Assembly (NCBI GenBank): GCA_015179125.1
Contig: WHVA01000309.1
Span: 62,001-126,000 of the forward strand
DNA length: 64,000 bases
Direction of reading: 5' to 3'
Origin: Gautieria morchelliformis
Taxonomy: Eukaryota > Basidiomycota > Agaricomycetes > Gomphales > Gomphaceae
Each line of letters opens with the position of its first letter. Position 1 is the stretch's first letter. This document shows, one piece after another, positions 23,767 to 35,520 of the stretch. A program made the position numbers and the translations under genes. Under the pieces are notes generated by a model that made no database searches, had not been told where the DNA came from, and saw only the letters and a list, made by a program, of their open reading frames with translations.

Positions 23767-25186
23767 ATGGCTGGAATTGCTCTCGACAAAGCAGAAATAA
23801 TTGCTATATTTCTGGAAGCTTTGCTCTACGGTGAGAACTCCATCCGTCAACTCGTAGATTATTTTCAACAGCCACCATCAACCTTCAGGCATTTGTTTAA
23901 CTCTTTTCTGTATCACGTTATGGGTTCTGGTAAACAAACCGGCTGAGACCAAAACACGTAGTCTCATGTTGGCGATCGCTATCAGCTTGTTCGTTCTGGC
24001 CACTGCGGTGAGCTCTTTTACTATCCTGATGAGGACGTGAGGCCAATTCGAGTCAAACCAGCATATTGTACTTGACTTCATCAGAATTTTAGAAGCGTTC
24101 ATTTTCTTGCGCGATTCAATACGAGGCGGTCCAATCGGTATGTCGAACTTAGCACCCTTGATCGACTGTCCTTACATGGATGGTCACATACTTATGTTTT
24201 GTCTAAAAGGATACTATGGGAATGTCTCCAATCCTCTTCATATCGCGAAGACTCTGGTTTATATTACCCAAACACTGATCGGTGATTCCCTTGTGGTGAG
24301 TTGGATCGATTAACCACGCTCCCCTGAGATGTCAACGTTCGGCAATGTTGTTTCCTACAGACCTGGAGATGTTACGCAGTTCACTGGGGAAACAAGTACG
24401 TTATCATATATCCAGTAACGAGTGTCGCTGTGTGTGCTGGTAAGTTTTCTACTTGCAGACACTGTCGGCTCTTCAATTTAAAGCTATGTGTTCTAGCTAC
24501 TGGCTATTTCATCACCTGGAACCTGACCAATGCGACTCCTGGTTCAACAATATTTCAGGCCGGTGGAGCTTGGATAACCGCCTTCTTCGTCCTTACCATG
24601 TCCACGAATGTTTACTGCACGAGCAAGTCGCATATCCAGTGACGCTGCAACGTCACTATTTCTGACAATTGGCCTAGGCATGATTGTATACCGAATTTGG
24701 ACCTCAAATCGATCTGTGGCCTCCTACCATCAGAGTACTCTCATACCAGTAATCTTAGCGCTGGTAGAAAGTGCCGGATTGTATTCTTCTACACTTCTCG
24801 CGCTGCTCATCGCATATCTTGCGAATTCCAACGGGCAATACCCTGTTCTGGACACGGTGATGCCAGTCATCGTAAGTTGTGCTTCCAAAACTTCTCAGCC
24901 TTGGGAATTGACCTTCGACGACTGAATCCAGAGCATAGTATTTAGCTTGATTATCCTCCAGATCAGCTTTGGCAGCTCTGGCATTAAAGGCAGTATCGGA
25001 AACTACTCTACCAGGGAGCATGCGAGCACGTCCCCCCATGGATTTTCCACCACAGTCCCAAGCTACCCTTTACAAGCCATTTCGGTCGAAATATCCCGGG
25101 TTACGGATTCAGACGATACAAATGTACAGAAATCCTCAAAGGATCAGAAGAACTCCATGCCGGAGCAAATGTGGGAACAAGCTTGA
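23767..25186 (+). CDS. Seven-transmembrane protein of an Agaricomycete-expanded family
   Basis: An intact eight-exon gene of 332 residues: 23767-23830, 23889-24007, 24062-24137, 24210-24295, 24361-24439, 24497-24622, 24678-24871, 24932-25186. Introns are 54-72 bp, with GT...AG borders except intron 6 (24623-24677), which starts GCAAGT. Seven hydrophobic segments are visible at about residues 10-36, 47-77, 97-117, 128-148, 165-190, 205-231 and 239-262, followed by a polar tail of about 70 residues. Typical family phrases are TQTLIGDSLVTWRCY, GAWITAFFVLTMSTN and VESAGLYSSTLLALL. Families of this shape are expanded in mushroom-forming fungi and are mostly uncharacterised membrane proteins. A receptor-like role is possible but unproven. 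ATG at 23767 is chosen because it opens directly into helix 1 and every splice keeps frame to the TGA at 25184-25186. Confidence 0.85.
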
Positions 25187-26240
25187 TGATTGCATCTTAA
25201 ATTTTGTATATTCTCTGGACAATGTCGCACGTGATGCTACAGTGACCCTGTAAGGTAACATACACCGCTGCGTGGTTGTAAGCACCACTGTCTCTAAACA
25301 GGCTCCTGCACAGAACTTGTTCAAGACTGAAAAAACTCAATTCTTTGACACACCATATCTTTTTTCGACGCCTTTTATGTCATAATGTCAATATAAATGC
25401 ACATTTGTATGAGTCAACGAGAGCAGAGTAACATGGCAGGTATAGCATCGGTATTGGTATGTTTATGTTATGATTCAAACGTCAAAACATCACAGTAATG
25501 AAATGCTCATACTGAAGAAGTAGTTAGGAGAAAAAGACCAGTAGCATAATCCCGACTAGAGCTGTGTTTAGTGAACATTGCAGTATGCGGGACTCTAGAT
25601 GAGAGATTCACGGTGACAAAGTATGGTGTCGTATGGCGGTCGAAGTGCATAAAAATTAGGCCGCGCCCGCGCCCCAAGTCGAAAAATCCTGATCGCGCGC
25701 GGGTGCATTTTGCGCGCGCGCGCGATCCACTGCAACTTGTTCCCGCGCGCGCTGGTGCTTTCTGACACAGACACACGACCTTGCCGCCTCATAAATAATG
25801 TTTTGCTGCCCTTTGTACATATGTATGGGTGTCATTCTGCACAAAAATCGTTTTCCCCGGGCGCGCGTGCGAGCGACTTCCCCGCGCGCAACTTTGTCGA
25901 AGTATTTATTTTGTAATCAAAAAAATTAATACCATTAATTAAATGAGTATTGTAATCTGATAGTGAGCAGTAAATACCGGCATAAAATCAAAAAATTTAA
26001 CACCAACAACTGTTCCCTCAAACTTCTTAGGCAACTTCAGTCCCTCCTCCAATATACCATATTCCCTGTGAAAACTCCGTGGTCTCTGATAAATTCCACG
26101 GCCTGAAGCCTGCAGGCTGTTGTGACAGCCACAATATTTGTGGACTCGAACTTTGCGAGTGCTTCGAGCGGTGTTCACGGGTGTTCTGGATGCAAATAAT
26201 GGCGTGCAAACCCATCCCACCAGGCAGCTTCCCAGCTAGC
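25187..26240. other. Intergenic stretch with CG-rich islands
   Basis: No gene is supported. Two patches are strikingly rich in alternating C and G: 25660-25755, with an uninterrupted CG alternation near 25711-25724, and 25855-25895. The surrounding DNA is AT-rich. The overlapping open frames here, on both strands, follow from the simple composition. CpG is easily lost in repeat-rich fungal DNA, so these patches may be recent, unmethylated, or part of an unrecognised element. Confidence 0.4.
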
Positions 26241-26499
26241 TGTCATGACCCATTTATTTCTCATACTCAGGTGCTCTGTCCGGCCATTTCTCACCCCATT
26301 TCCGTGTTCGTTCCGATCCCCATTGTCGTGTTCGGCAACCGATTCTCCCTGTTCATGCCAATTACCATAGCTACGCCGTCAAACGCACGATCGACGTCTT
26401 TGGACTGACTTAGCAGTCATCGCTAGGCCTACCACCTCCTCTGCTCGACCCTCTTCCAATGGTGTTCTGGTAATTGGATTGTCATGACCTGTGTATTTC
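26241..26499 (+). mobile_element. LTR-A fragment (copy 4), cut off by LTR-B
   Basis: It begins TGTCATGACCCATTTATTTC and carries the first, extra subunit of the long form of LTR-A up to 26479, then the start of the second subunit (TGTCATGACCTGTGTATTTC, from 26480). Similarity to LTR-A stops exactly at 26499, where another LTR begins. The rest of this copy was not found at the far side of that insertion. Confidence 0.65.
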
Positions 26500-27333
26500 T
26501 GTTTTGGAACCCTTCAAGACTTTGGTGTTATTGCTAACGCCTCTGTCTATCAGAACGTGTCATTTACACGATTAGTAGAATACCAATTCAATGCAGCAGC
26601 ACAACTCTGGAAATAATTTAATATTTGTACCTTGGTTGCAATCTGTGTAATAACTAGTCCAAGTTATTACAGGTAGAAGGCAATGCGTTTCTTAGCTGCA
26701 CTGAACAATAAACTAAAAGAGTGTGTAGGTTCAAGGACACTATCGGGGTCCAAGAGTATTCCTTTTAATAAAGAGGGAATAGGCTCCGCAGGAGAGTTTG
26801 TAAGTGGATTGGGTCGACCAACGTCAATGCACTGCAATAACGAGAGAGTAATGTGAAGTGGCTTTCGCGCACAACTTGACTTGACTTGTGAAAGTCACTG
26901 AACAGGAAAATCAACTGAACAGCTCGTCTCGGGTATTGGAGTGCTAATTGACAAGAAAATCGATTGCCAACCTCACTCTGTAGAGTTTCACCCAGCGTGT
27001 TAGGCTAAGTGGCTAAGCAGTAAAGCAACTACTTAACTTAGAATAGTTACTCTAAGCAAGAGTAGTATTCTAGTTCGGGTTAGGAACTTAGATAAGATGT
27101 GCAAGTCACACAAGCTGTGTAGGATAGAAGATGGGTAGATTGATTGCTCAAAGGGCAGGCAAAGGGCCTCCTTTTATATTGTAACTAGGTGGGTACCCGC
27201 GCTTCGCGCGGGGGTGTAGGTCAAACGCATCGGTAAGGTCAAGTGCATTGGGGAAAATAAAAGTAACCAATTTGCATCAAGTAAAATCAAGTAACACACA
27301 TAAACCATATCAAGAGAAGTGGATATAAAAAAA

Positions 27334-30300
27334 TCAAGGAGCTCTAAGTAATACATCTTTATATACAATGTTGGTTGTGTCCAAACACTCCTCAAGCAAG
27401 ACCTTCACTCTGTTCCAGTTGGTCCCTCTTGGTACACCAACATACAACTGACCATGTCCAAACACTGGATATCTCAGGTCCAGCCCAACCGTACCCAAAG
27501 ACTGTCCCTGAGACTTGTTGATAGTCATTGCAAATGCCAAACGCACTGGAAACTGCCTCCTTTTCAGCACAAATGGCAACTCTCCCTCTGATGGCTTAAT
27601 GATGATCCTGGGGATGAAAGCAATATTTCCTGCACATGGACCTGAGATGATCCTGACCTCCAACACTCTAATGCTTATCCTCACCAACCGCAACCTTGTC
27701 CCATTGCATAGTCCTTGCTTCTGATCCAAATTGCGCAACAGCATCAGAGGCACTCCAGGCTTGACTTCCAAGCGAGCAGGAGGAAGACAGCCCATCTCTA
27801 TGGAATTCAGATACTCCACAGGATACCGATCTGCATCGTCGGACTCTTCAATGGAATTTGCACAGTGCAAGACCTGAGCATCACCTGGAAACTCCCTAAA
27901 CACCATGGAATTGATCTCATTGACCTCAGTGTTTCTGGCACAGAGGATGGCACGCTCCAAAAAGTAATTGTCCTGGGCAGGGACATGATTGCCAATGCCA
28001 GGGTATATTTCCTGGATCAGATCTTCAATTCCAGGGCCACAAACCATGTGAGGAGGGAGTGAGAACGTATGATCTAGTGGGAGATCCTTTCCCTGGCCCA
28101 CATTCTGCAGCCATTCTGCAAACCTGGCTCTGTCAGGGTCATTTCTCACCCGCATGTTCTCTGTCAGATGGAGGACATTGATCTTTGGCCACAGATATGA
28201 CTTCTGAAGGGTAGCTCCCACGATATCCTCCTTGGAGCCTTTAGGGACAATTGGGAGAGTCTGCTGAAAGTCACCTCCAAAGGCGACTGTGATGCCACCA
28301 AAGGGTCTGTCAGGCTGGTCAAGGAAATCCCTCAGTGTCCTGTCAATGGCCTCTATGGCATGGCGATGCTGCATTGCAGCCTCATCCCAGATGAGGAGAC
28401 TGGCCTGTCTCAGCATGTCAGCCTTGTCAGAGTTCTTTTTGATGGAGGAGACAGAGCGCTCATGGACAGGAATGGGAATTCCAAGCATGCTATGAGAGGT
28501 TGTACCCTTAGTGAGGATAAGTGCAGCCATTGCAGATGAAGCTACTGCAATCACAATGAGGCTCTCCGCTCTACAGGAGTGGATTAGAGTGTTCCATGTG
28601 AATGATTTCCCGGCGCCACCTGAGCCAGTGACAAAAAACATTTGTCCATCAGGTTTCCCATGAGCATCTCTGGTCAGTGCCGACCGTAATATCTGATCAT
28701 GCGTGGACCTTTGCCCCTCATTCAGCCTGGGAACCTCCTCATCAGCTATGTTCCTCTCTTCAACACGGTCATAGTCCCTCTGCTCAGCTATGAACCTGTT
28801 TCCAATGAGGGCCTCCCACTCACCTGCCACCCGAGGCATATCATCAAAGCTGCTCAAGGACATTCCACCCTGCTGGAGGATTTTTTCCAAGAGAAAGAGG
28901 CCAAAATCATAAACCTGATCGTCCTGTGGATCCTGCATACCATGTCTGATTTGGAGCTGATGTCTGAGATCATCACATATGTGCTCCCTGAAGCCATCCC
29001 ATAGCCTGCCGGGGCCCGATGGATTGCAATGGCCAAGGATGGTGGCAAAGAGATGTCTGAGCTGAGCACCTGTTTTCATGCCACTGGCTTCCTGGAGACA
29101 CAACCTCAACTCCTGATCATCATCCAGAAGTCCCCTTGCACGACAGGCCTCCTTGTAAGTAGCATATTGTATGCCATCCACCGACCTAAGCTCCTCAAAG
29201 GATCTAGCCCCCTTGACCACTGTGAGGAGAGTGCACACAAAAAATCTCTCTCCTGATCTAGGGTTTGCAAAGTGAAGGCGACCGATGCTATAACCTCCTT
29301 GGCGTGGTGTCCATACCTTGTCCTGTGAGTGCCAGGTAAAATGCTCAGGAAACTCCACATAGAGCAGATCACGTGCTTCAGGGTAGATATCATTGGCCTC
29401 AAAGTAAGCCATGAGCGGTGTCTTTTTTGCCTCAGCCCTTTCCAGGATGTTGTCCACATCCTGGTTGGGATCAAAGATGATTGTGTGGTGGTCCTTTTCA
29501 TGGACTGGCAGTGCCATGACTGCAGGCACCTGGGTGTGGATTTCCCGCTCCAGCAACCTCCAACAGGCCTCATGAGCACTGACATAGCGAGCGTCCAGGT
29601 ACTGCTTAATTTCATCCTGGTGCGACCAAACTCCATGGTGGTCCGATCATGGCCCTTGTAGAGATACTTGTGGATATACTTGATACACCTCACATTGATG
29701 GTGAGTTCAGGGTTGATGTGACACCAGAATTTGAGCAAGAGCAGGGCAGAGTATGGCACAACCCATCTGTTGTCCAGCATGTCACCTCTGACATTGTGCA
29801 GCCTTCCATCATTGCGACGACGATATTTTGGATATCCATCCTCATTCAGACTGGTTTCCTCACAGAATGGCTTTGGGAAGTTTTTCTTGCACTTGCCATT
29901 TTCCATGCAGGGTGCGTTTGGTTTCATTTGTCCACAGGGACCATGTGTCATCAGCTCACAGACCAACCGGTAGAGGACAGGATGAGTCTCTGGATCAGGG
30001 AACTCTGCCGAAATCATTGAATCCACCTCATGTGGATGTCTGATCTTGGAATCTCGTTCAAACCAGATAAGAATATGCATGTGTGGGAGTCCCCTTTTCT
30101 GGAATTCAATGGTGTGGACGCGAGCGACGGTTTCCCCAAAAATCTTTTCCTTGACGATCAAGTCTGTAGGTATTTCTTTTGAGCTGGAACACCCGCGACA
30201 CCAGGTCAGGCCTGTCCTGAGGAGTTTGTCCAGGCAACAATGCATCCAATACCTCCTGCCAGTTGGGATTGGCAGTCATGGTAATAAAGAGATCAGCCAC

Positions 30301-32324
30301 ACCATACTTCCTTGAAATGGCCAGAGAGTTCTGCAGGTTTTCCTGCATGTCCCGTGTCCCCCCCTGAAATGTGGCAGGCAGAATGGATCTTGCGCCCAAG
30401 TTGTTTGGATCTCTGTCATTGTCATTGCGATGAAAGGCATCCATCATCTGGTTATACATCTCAGCACGGAGAGTGTGTTGATTTGTCCTGATCCACCACA
30501 GCCTGCTTTGCTCTGCAGCGGCCCAAGAGTCTACAATGTACTTCTGGAATAATTTGCCAGCGCGCAGGAGTGTTGTAGGTTCTTCTGTCTCTGGAAGAGA
30601 CGATAGGAATGGAACTGAATTTGGGTGACACGCCCACTTCGCTCACGCCCGTCTGGTAATTGGCGATAGCGAATACCAGGTTGCCACCCCAACTCTCCCC
30701 TGGGAAAGAGCAAGACATAGTGAAGAGAGGCATAGTTTGGATTCATACCGGATACCCTTTTAAAACGTCCACCTTTGAGCTGGACAATAATATCCCTAGG
30801 TTCAGGGATGATGCCATCTCCAGGAAGAACCACCGCAATCTCATCCGCAGTAGGGATATTATACCTCCTAGGATCCCTGTGTTCCCTGTATGTGAGCCTA
30901 GCCCGGATCTCACCATTCTGTCCCTGAGCTCTGAGCCTCTCAGCCGCTTGTCTATATATGGGAACATGAGGATTGCATAGGAGGAGCATTTCCTGCAAGT
31001 CTCCCATGATAGTTGGAGACAGACCTGGGTTACGCGTGTTCCTCTGTGCCAAAGCCAATGCTGGATCATATATATAAAGTTGGGCATACTGTATCCGCCT
31101 CCCAGGGTTAGGGATGAGAGAGCCATGAATATGATACAGTTCGCCCTGCAGCTTGAGGACATATGGACCACGACCCTCCCGAAGCAAATCTAGGTCAAAG
31201 TCGGCTCCCAAGGAAGTGAATGCAAATGCAGCATTGTACTGCCTGATGTTCTGGCGAAACTGTTTGGCCTCAGGGTCCTGGCCCTCTAAGAGCCGTCTCA
31301 ATGGCTGAGGGAGCACTGGCAGCTCTGGAAGCTGCACCTTTCCTTGTATACAGCAATCACCAAACCTGGGCCGCACATTTGAGGATTTCTGCAGGCGTTC
31401 TGCCATCCAGTGCAATGCTTTACAGTCAGGGCAGGAAACAACCATGGGACCCAAATCATGACGCTGCACATCTGCCTCGATTATTCTAGAGCGACCAAGT
31501 GGAATAGGAGGAGGAGGTTGCTGAGGACACTGCCGAGGTGCAGGGAGTGGCTGAGGAGGCTGAGGAGGTGCAGGGAGTGGCAGAAGATGCTGAGGAGGTG
31601 CAGGGAGTGGCAGAAGACGCTGTGGAGGTACAGGGAGTGGCTGAGGAGGCTGAGGAGGTGCAGGGAGTTGCTGAGGAGGCTGAGGAGGTGCAGGGAGTCG
31701 CTGAAGAGGCCGCAGAAGCGCAGGGAGTAGCCGAGGCATTGGTCTTATTGCATTGGCCTGAGCCGGCAATGCTGCCACTCCTGCAGAACCTACTACAGAA
31801 GGATTAGCTGCCTGTCTACCTCTTCCCAATTGCTGCTATATAGCAGACTGCTCAGCAGCCTGAGCACGCAACTGTGCAATTCCTGCAGAACCAACCACAG
31901 GAAGATTGGGAGGTGGCCGTATAGGCTCCTGCCTGTATCTTCTCACAGGCTGTGCTGCTGGGATTGCTGCTAACTGAGCATGCAGGGCTGCCACCTGCTG
32001 TCCAGGACTGGGATCCGGAGGACGTGACGGCCCTGCAGGCATAGGAGGACGTGGTGGCCCTGCAAGGATAGGAGGACGTGATGGCCCAGCCACAGGTTGT
32101 TGAAAAGGATCAGCGACATTGCTTCTAGGAGGAGGGCGAGGGATGGCAAAAGGCTGTGGTGGAGGGGGAGGCTGGTCCTGAGCTCTGACAGCAGCAGCAG
32201 CAAGTGCACGCACTCTCCGATCAGTGGGCGACGTCATATGACCCTCCTGCTCCTCCCTTGCCCTTTCACGCTCCTGCTGACAATTTCTCTCTGGAGTAGA
32301 AGGATCCCTGAGAAATGTAGGCAT
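27334..32324 (-). pseudogene. Helitron Rep-helicase (HUH nuclease plus Pif1-like helicase), decayed
   Basis: The coding region starts with ATG at 32324. The order is: a proline- and alanine-rich N terminus with tandem repeats; a conserved Helitron N-terminal region (30531-31400); the Rep nuclease with the two-His motif FQKRGLPHMHILIWF (about 30040-30110); and a Pif1-like helicase (27334-29556) with Walker A GSGGAGKSFTWNTL (residues 311-324 of the last open frame), Walker B LLIWDEAAM and a C-terminal NKSQGQSLGTVGLDL block. Rep nicks and joins single strands and the helicase unwinds during rolling-circle movement. The gene is damaged by one in-frame TAG at 31836-31838 and three frame slips, near 30595, 30170 and 29610. 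The helicase part is clean over 740 residues. The copy is inactive but not very old. Confidence 0.85.
31520..31730 (-). repeat. Coding minisatellite, proline-rich repeats in the Helitron protein
   Basis: About seven imperfect copies of a unit near 30 bp, built on GAGGTGCAGGGAGTGGC in plus-strand sense. On the minus strand it encodes repeated LPAPPQPPQP-like segments. The repeat keeps the Helitron frame open; the plus-strand frames across it are shadows. Confidence 0.75.
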
Positions 32325-33193
32325 AAGCTTAGAGGAACAATCAAGCTACCCCACTTCAACTTACATTTGCAAGCAGATTTTTCTTGGGCAAAGTCAGGGG
32401 AATTTATTAATTTCTAATTAAATAAAAGTCAGACAGCTCACACCAGACCACAGAGAAATACATACATACCAAGGAAGGGACAGGGAGTTTGTTTGTTAGG
32501 CAAAGTCAAGGGAATTTATTAATTTCTATTTAAAAAAAAAAAAAAAATGTCAGATGGCTCACACCAGACCACAGACAAATATATGTACCAAGGAAGGGAT
32601 GGGGAATTTTTTTGATGAAAATATCCAAGTCTTCTTCGGCTATCCAACTGGAATAATTCCAGTAAAAGGTCCTGGTCCTGGTCCTGGTCCTGGGGAGATG
32701 TCTTCTTCAGCCACCAGTAGTGCAAGTCAACACTAAGAGAACTGCAATGCAATTGTGGCTCCCTCTAAGGCAGCCTGGGATGATTACCTGGCTCCTTAGC
32801 AGAGAAAAAGCTGCCCCACTGAAGAGGTCAACCCCAATAGTTCACAGCAGAGATCTCCCTGGGAAGAGATCTTTTGTAGTCTACACTATATAGGCTATCT
32901 ATTAATTCACTCTCACGCAATTTTATTCTATCTAGAGGGCAGAGAGGAGAGGAGGGTGGTGGTGGAGTGCGCAAAAGCGGCTGCGCAGCGTTCTGCCAGC
33001 GCAGCGCGGCTTTGAGCGCTTGAGCCACCAGAACGCTGTGCAGCCTCGAGCGCTGGAGCCGGCAGACCGGCGTGAACCGCGGGTAGGGCGTAGGGCTCGC
33101 GGCTGCGCCGCTCGCGCGCTCCGCTGACAAACTAATGACCAAGCATTGGTCAGCGGGCCCACAACCACCCACCCCCCGCGTTTAACTCTTAGA

Positions 33194-34604
33194 CTAGGTG
33201 GATACCCGGGCTTCGCGCGGGGGTGCAAGTCAAACGCCTCGGTAAGGTCAAACGTATCAGCAAGGTCAAACGCCTTGGGTAAATCAAACTTGGGATAAGT
33301 CAAACACATTCGGATAAGATAATTTCTTTCAGATAAGTAAAACTCATCTTATTGATTGAAAGTAGCTCTAAGTAACACATCAAGGTAGGTAATGTTATGA
33401 CCATGCTGCTTGACCAACTCTGGTACCTCCATGCCTCCTCTGGCTCAATTCCACAACGTCCACACTTTGACCTGTTGATCCCCTTGTTCTTTACTATTCA
33501 CATACTTCCCCTTTTGACTCTATTCACCGGCCTTCCCTACTTGACCCTTAGCATAGCAAGTCCGGAGCATCAGGAGTTCCATTTGCTCCACTATCAATTA
33601 GACCCACATTCACCTTGTTCTTTTGCCTATTGATTGTTCTTAGTTCTATCCGGCACCCCCTTGTAGTTCCTCTTGTTGCGTATTAGTTACTTACTCCATT
33701 TATCCTAGTGACTTTTGCTTGCACTGGAATTGCTTACCTCTACCTTCTGACATGTTGTCTCAGCTCTTTGTATAAAACCCAGTCATGTGTGCCTCTGTTC
33801 TGCAATCAGATAATTGACTTTGATATGTGACTCCCTTTGCGCTGTTTCCTGTTCTTAGCACAGCGAGTACTTGCAAGGCCTCTGTCTCTCTGACCTCTGC
33901 CTTCCAACTCGATTTCTGATATCCAACTTAACTTGATTCTTGAACCCTTACCTCTAGGTGGATACCCATGCTTCACATGGGGGTGTAGGTCAAACGCATT
34001 GGGTGAATCAAACTTGGGATAAGTCAAACACATTCCAAGGTAGGTAATGCTATGACCATACTGGTTGACCAACTCGAGTACCTCCACACCTCCTCCAACT
34101 CTATTCCGCAACATCCGCACTTTGACCTTTTGATCCCCTTGTTCTTTCTTATTCACATGCTTCCCCCTATGCCTCTATTCACCGGCCTTCCATACTCAAC
34201 TGTCAGCACAGCAAGTCTGGATCTTCAGAAGTTCCATTTGTTTTGCTATCAATTAAACCTACACACCCCTTGTTCTTTTGCCCATCCTTCTTAGTTCTAC
34301 CCTGCATGCCCTGGTAGTTCCTCTTGTTCCACATTAGTTACTTACTCCATGTATCCTAGTGACTTCGCTTGCACTGGAATTGCTTACCTCTCTACCTTCT
34401 GACATGTTGTCTCACCTCTTTGTATAAAACCCAGTCATGTATGCCTCTGTTCTACAATTAGATAATCAACTTTAATATGTGACTCCCTTTGCACTGTTTC
34501 CTATTCTTAGCAGAGCAAGTACTTGCAAGGCCTCTGTCTCTCTGACCTCCATCTTCCAACTCAATTTCTGATATCCAACTTCACTTAATTCTTGAACCCT
34601 TACC
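33194..34604 (-). repeat. Tandem duplication of the Helitron 3-prime region
   Basis: Two head-to-tail copies, 33194-33952 and 33953-34604. Each begins (plus strand) CTAGGTGGATACCC with its hairpin and runs to CTTGAACCCTTACCT. The first copy has an extra stretch of about 80 bp near 33270-33385. The junction at 33952/33953 is exactly at a CTAG, as expected if replication ran past one terminator and ended at a second. Confidence 0.75.
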
Positions 34605-34779
34605 TCTTCAGTTATAATACTTGACCTCTTCCAACTTCCGATCTGCAATCTCCAAAATACTTAGGATGATAGTTGGGGGCGCAACATATAAGTTGAAGCC
34701 ACAGTCCTTTTAGAGCCAAACCCGATACATAACAGGTAATGAATCTACACATTTCTCCCATGTCTGTGTGTCCCCTACC

Positions 34780-35025
34780 TCATGTGTAGCATGTCCTCAC
34801 CTGTAGTTGTCATCACACTTCATCTGTCCTCACACATATCACATCCTCACACGTAGCGTGTCCTCACAGGTAGCATGTCCCCACACGTAATGTGTCCCCA
34901 CAGGTAGCGTGTCCCCACAGGTAGCGTGTCCCCACAGGTAGCGTGTCCTCACAGGTAGCATGTCCCCACACGTAACGTGTCCCCACCGGTAGCGTGTCCC
35001 CACACGTAACATGTCCTCACACATA
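34780..35025. repeat. 17-bp minisatellite
   Basis: About a dozen imperfect copies of GTAGCGTGTCCCCACAG, varying mostly at C/T and G/A positions. It lies in the non-autonomous Helitron. The minus-strand open frame over it (34839-35024) is a by-product of the repeat. Confidence 0.8.
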
Positions 35026-35089
35026 TCAGGGACATGTATCAGTATCTATTTTGTGACATATATAGACATAAATAAATAGCAAAAGAAAC

Positions 35090-35520
35090 TACATTTAAGC
35101 AGCTGTGGTCATTAATTTTAGCAAAGCCTGGATAATTTAGTCATATCTACCTTTTGAAAAAATGTCAAAAAATGTACAGTACATTTAACCTGAAGCTGGT
35201 ATTAATTTTAGCAAAGTCAGGATAATTCATTGATATCTATATTTATTTTTCAAAAAAAGATAAAAAAAAACACACTACATTAAAACAGAAGTTGTTATCA
35301 ACTTGAGCAAAGTCAGTATAAGTTATTGATATCCATTTGCGAAGAAATGTCAAAAATATTTACAGGATAGTTAAGGTGGCTGAGGTTAGCAAGTTAGATT
35401 TATTGATGTCTATTTGCGAAAAAATAGCGAAATATGTACAGGATATGTAAGTTGGCTATTGTTAAGGTTAGCAAGTTAGGTTTATTGATAGCTATTTGCG
35501 AAAAAATATTGAAAAAATAT
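35090..35520. repeat. Diverged tandem array, unit about 80-100 bp
   Basis: About five units share GCAAAGTCAGG-like starts, a TTATTGATATCTATTTGCG core and an AAAATGTCAAAAAATGTACAG-like end. Units differ by many substitutions and short indels. A related AAAGTCA...AATTTATTAATTTCT motif is tandemly repeated upstream of the Rep gene in the neighbouring Helitron, which suggests a shared subterminal region. Confidence 0.65.

Larger units (their letters stand above)
27185..33193 (-). mobile_element. Autonomous-type Helitron with recognisable 5-prime and 3-prime ends
   Basis: A 6009-bp rolling-circle transposon. On the minus strand it starts TCTAAGAGTTAAACG at 33193 and ends ACCCACCTAG at 27185, followed by host T. 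Eleven bases inside the end is the hairpin CCCGCGCTTCGCGCGGG (27196-27212). TC start, CTAG end, a subterminal hairpin and no target duplication are the standard Helitron marks. Its start is shared almost base for base with the Helitron ending at 33194-35931, and its 3-prime hairpin with the repeats at 33205 and 33965. It encodes the Rep-helicase described separately. Two diverged tandem copies of a unit of about 115 bp sit upstream of the coding region (32388-32590). Confidence 0.85.

Noticed and set aside
31301-31807. Glu/Val-rich and Arg-rich plus-strand frames with repeated QGVAEEAEEV-like segments
   Set aside because: They are the opposite-strand shadow of the proline-rich repeat in the Helitron protein, which has domain support.
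33194-34604. A host gene captured by the non-autonomous Helitron
   Set aside because: The TATAAAACCCAGTCATG segments look like promoter or LTR pieces, but no open frame with a recognisable product follows them.
34780-35025. Regular short repeats that might suggest a CRISPR array
   Set aside because: Units of 17 bp follow each other without unique spacers, in a eukaryotic Helitron. This is a minisatellite.
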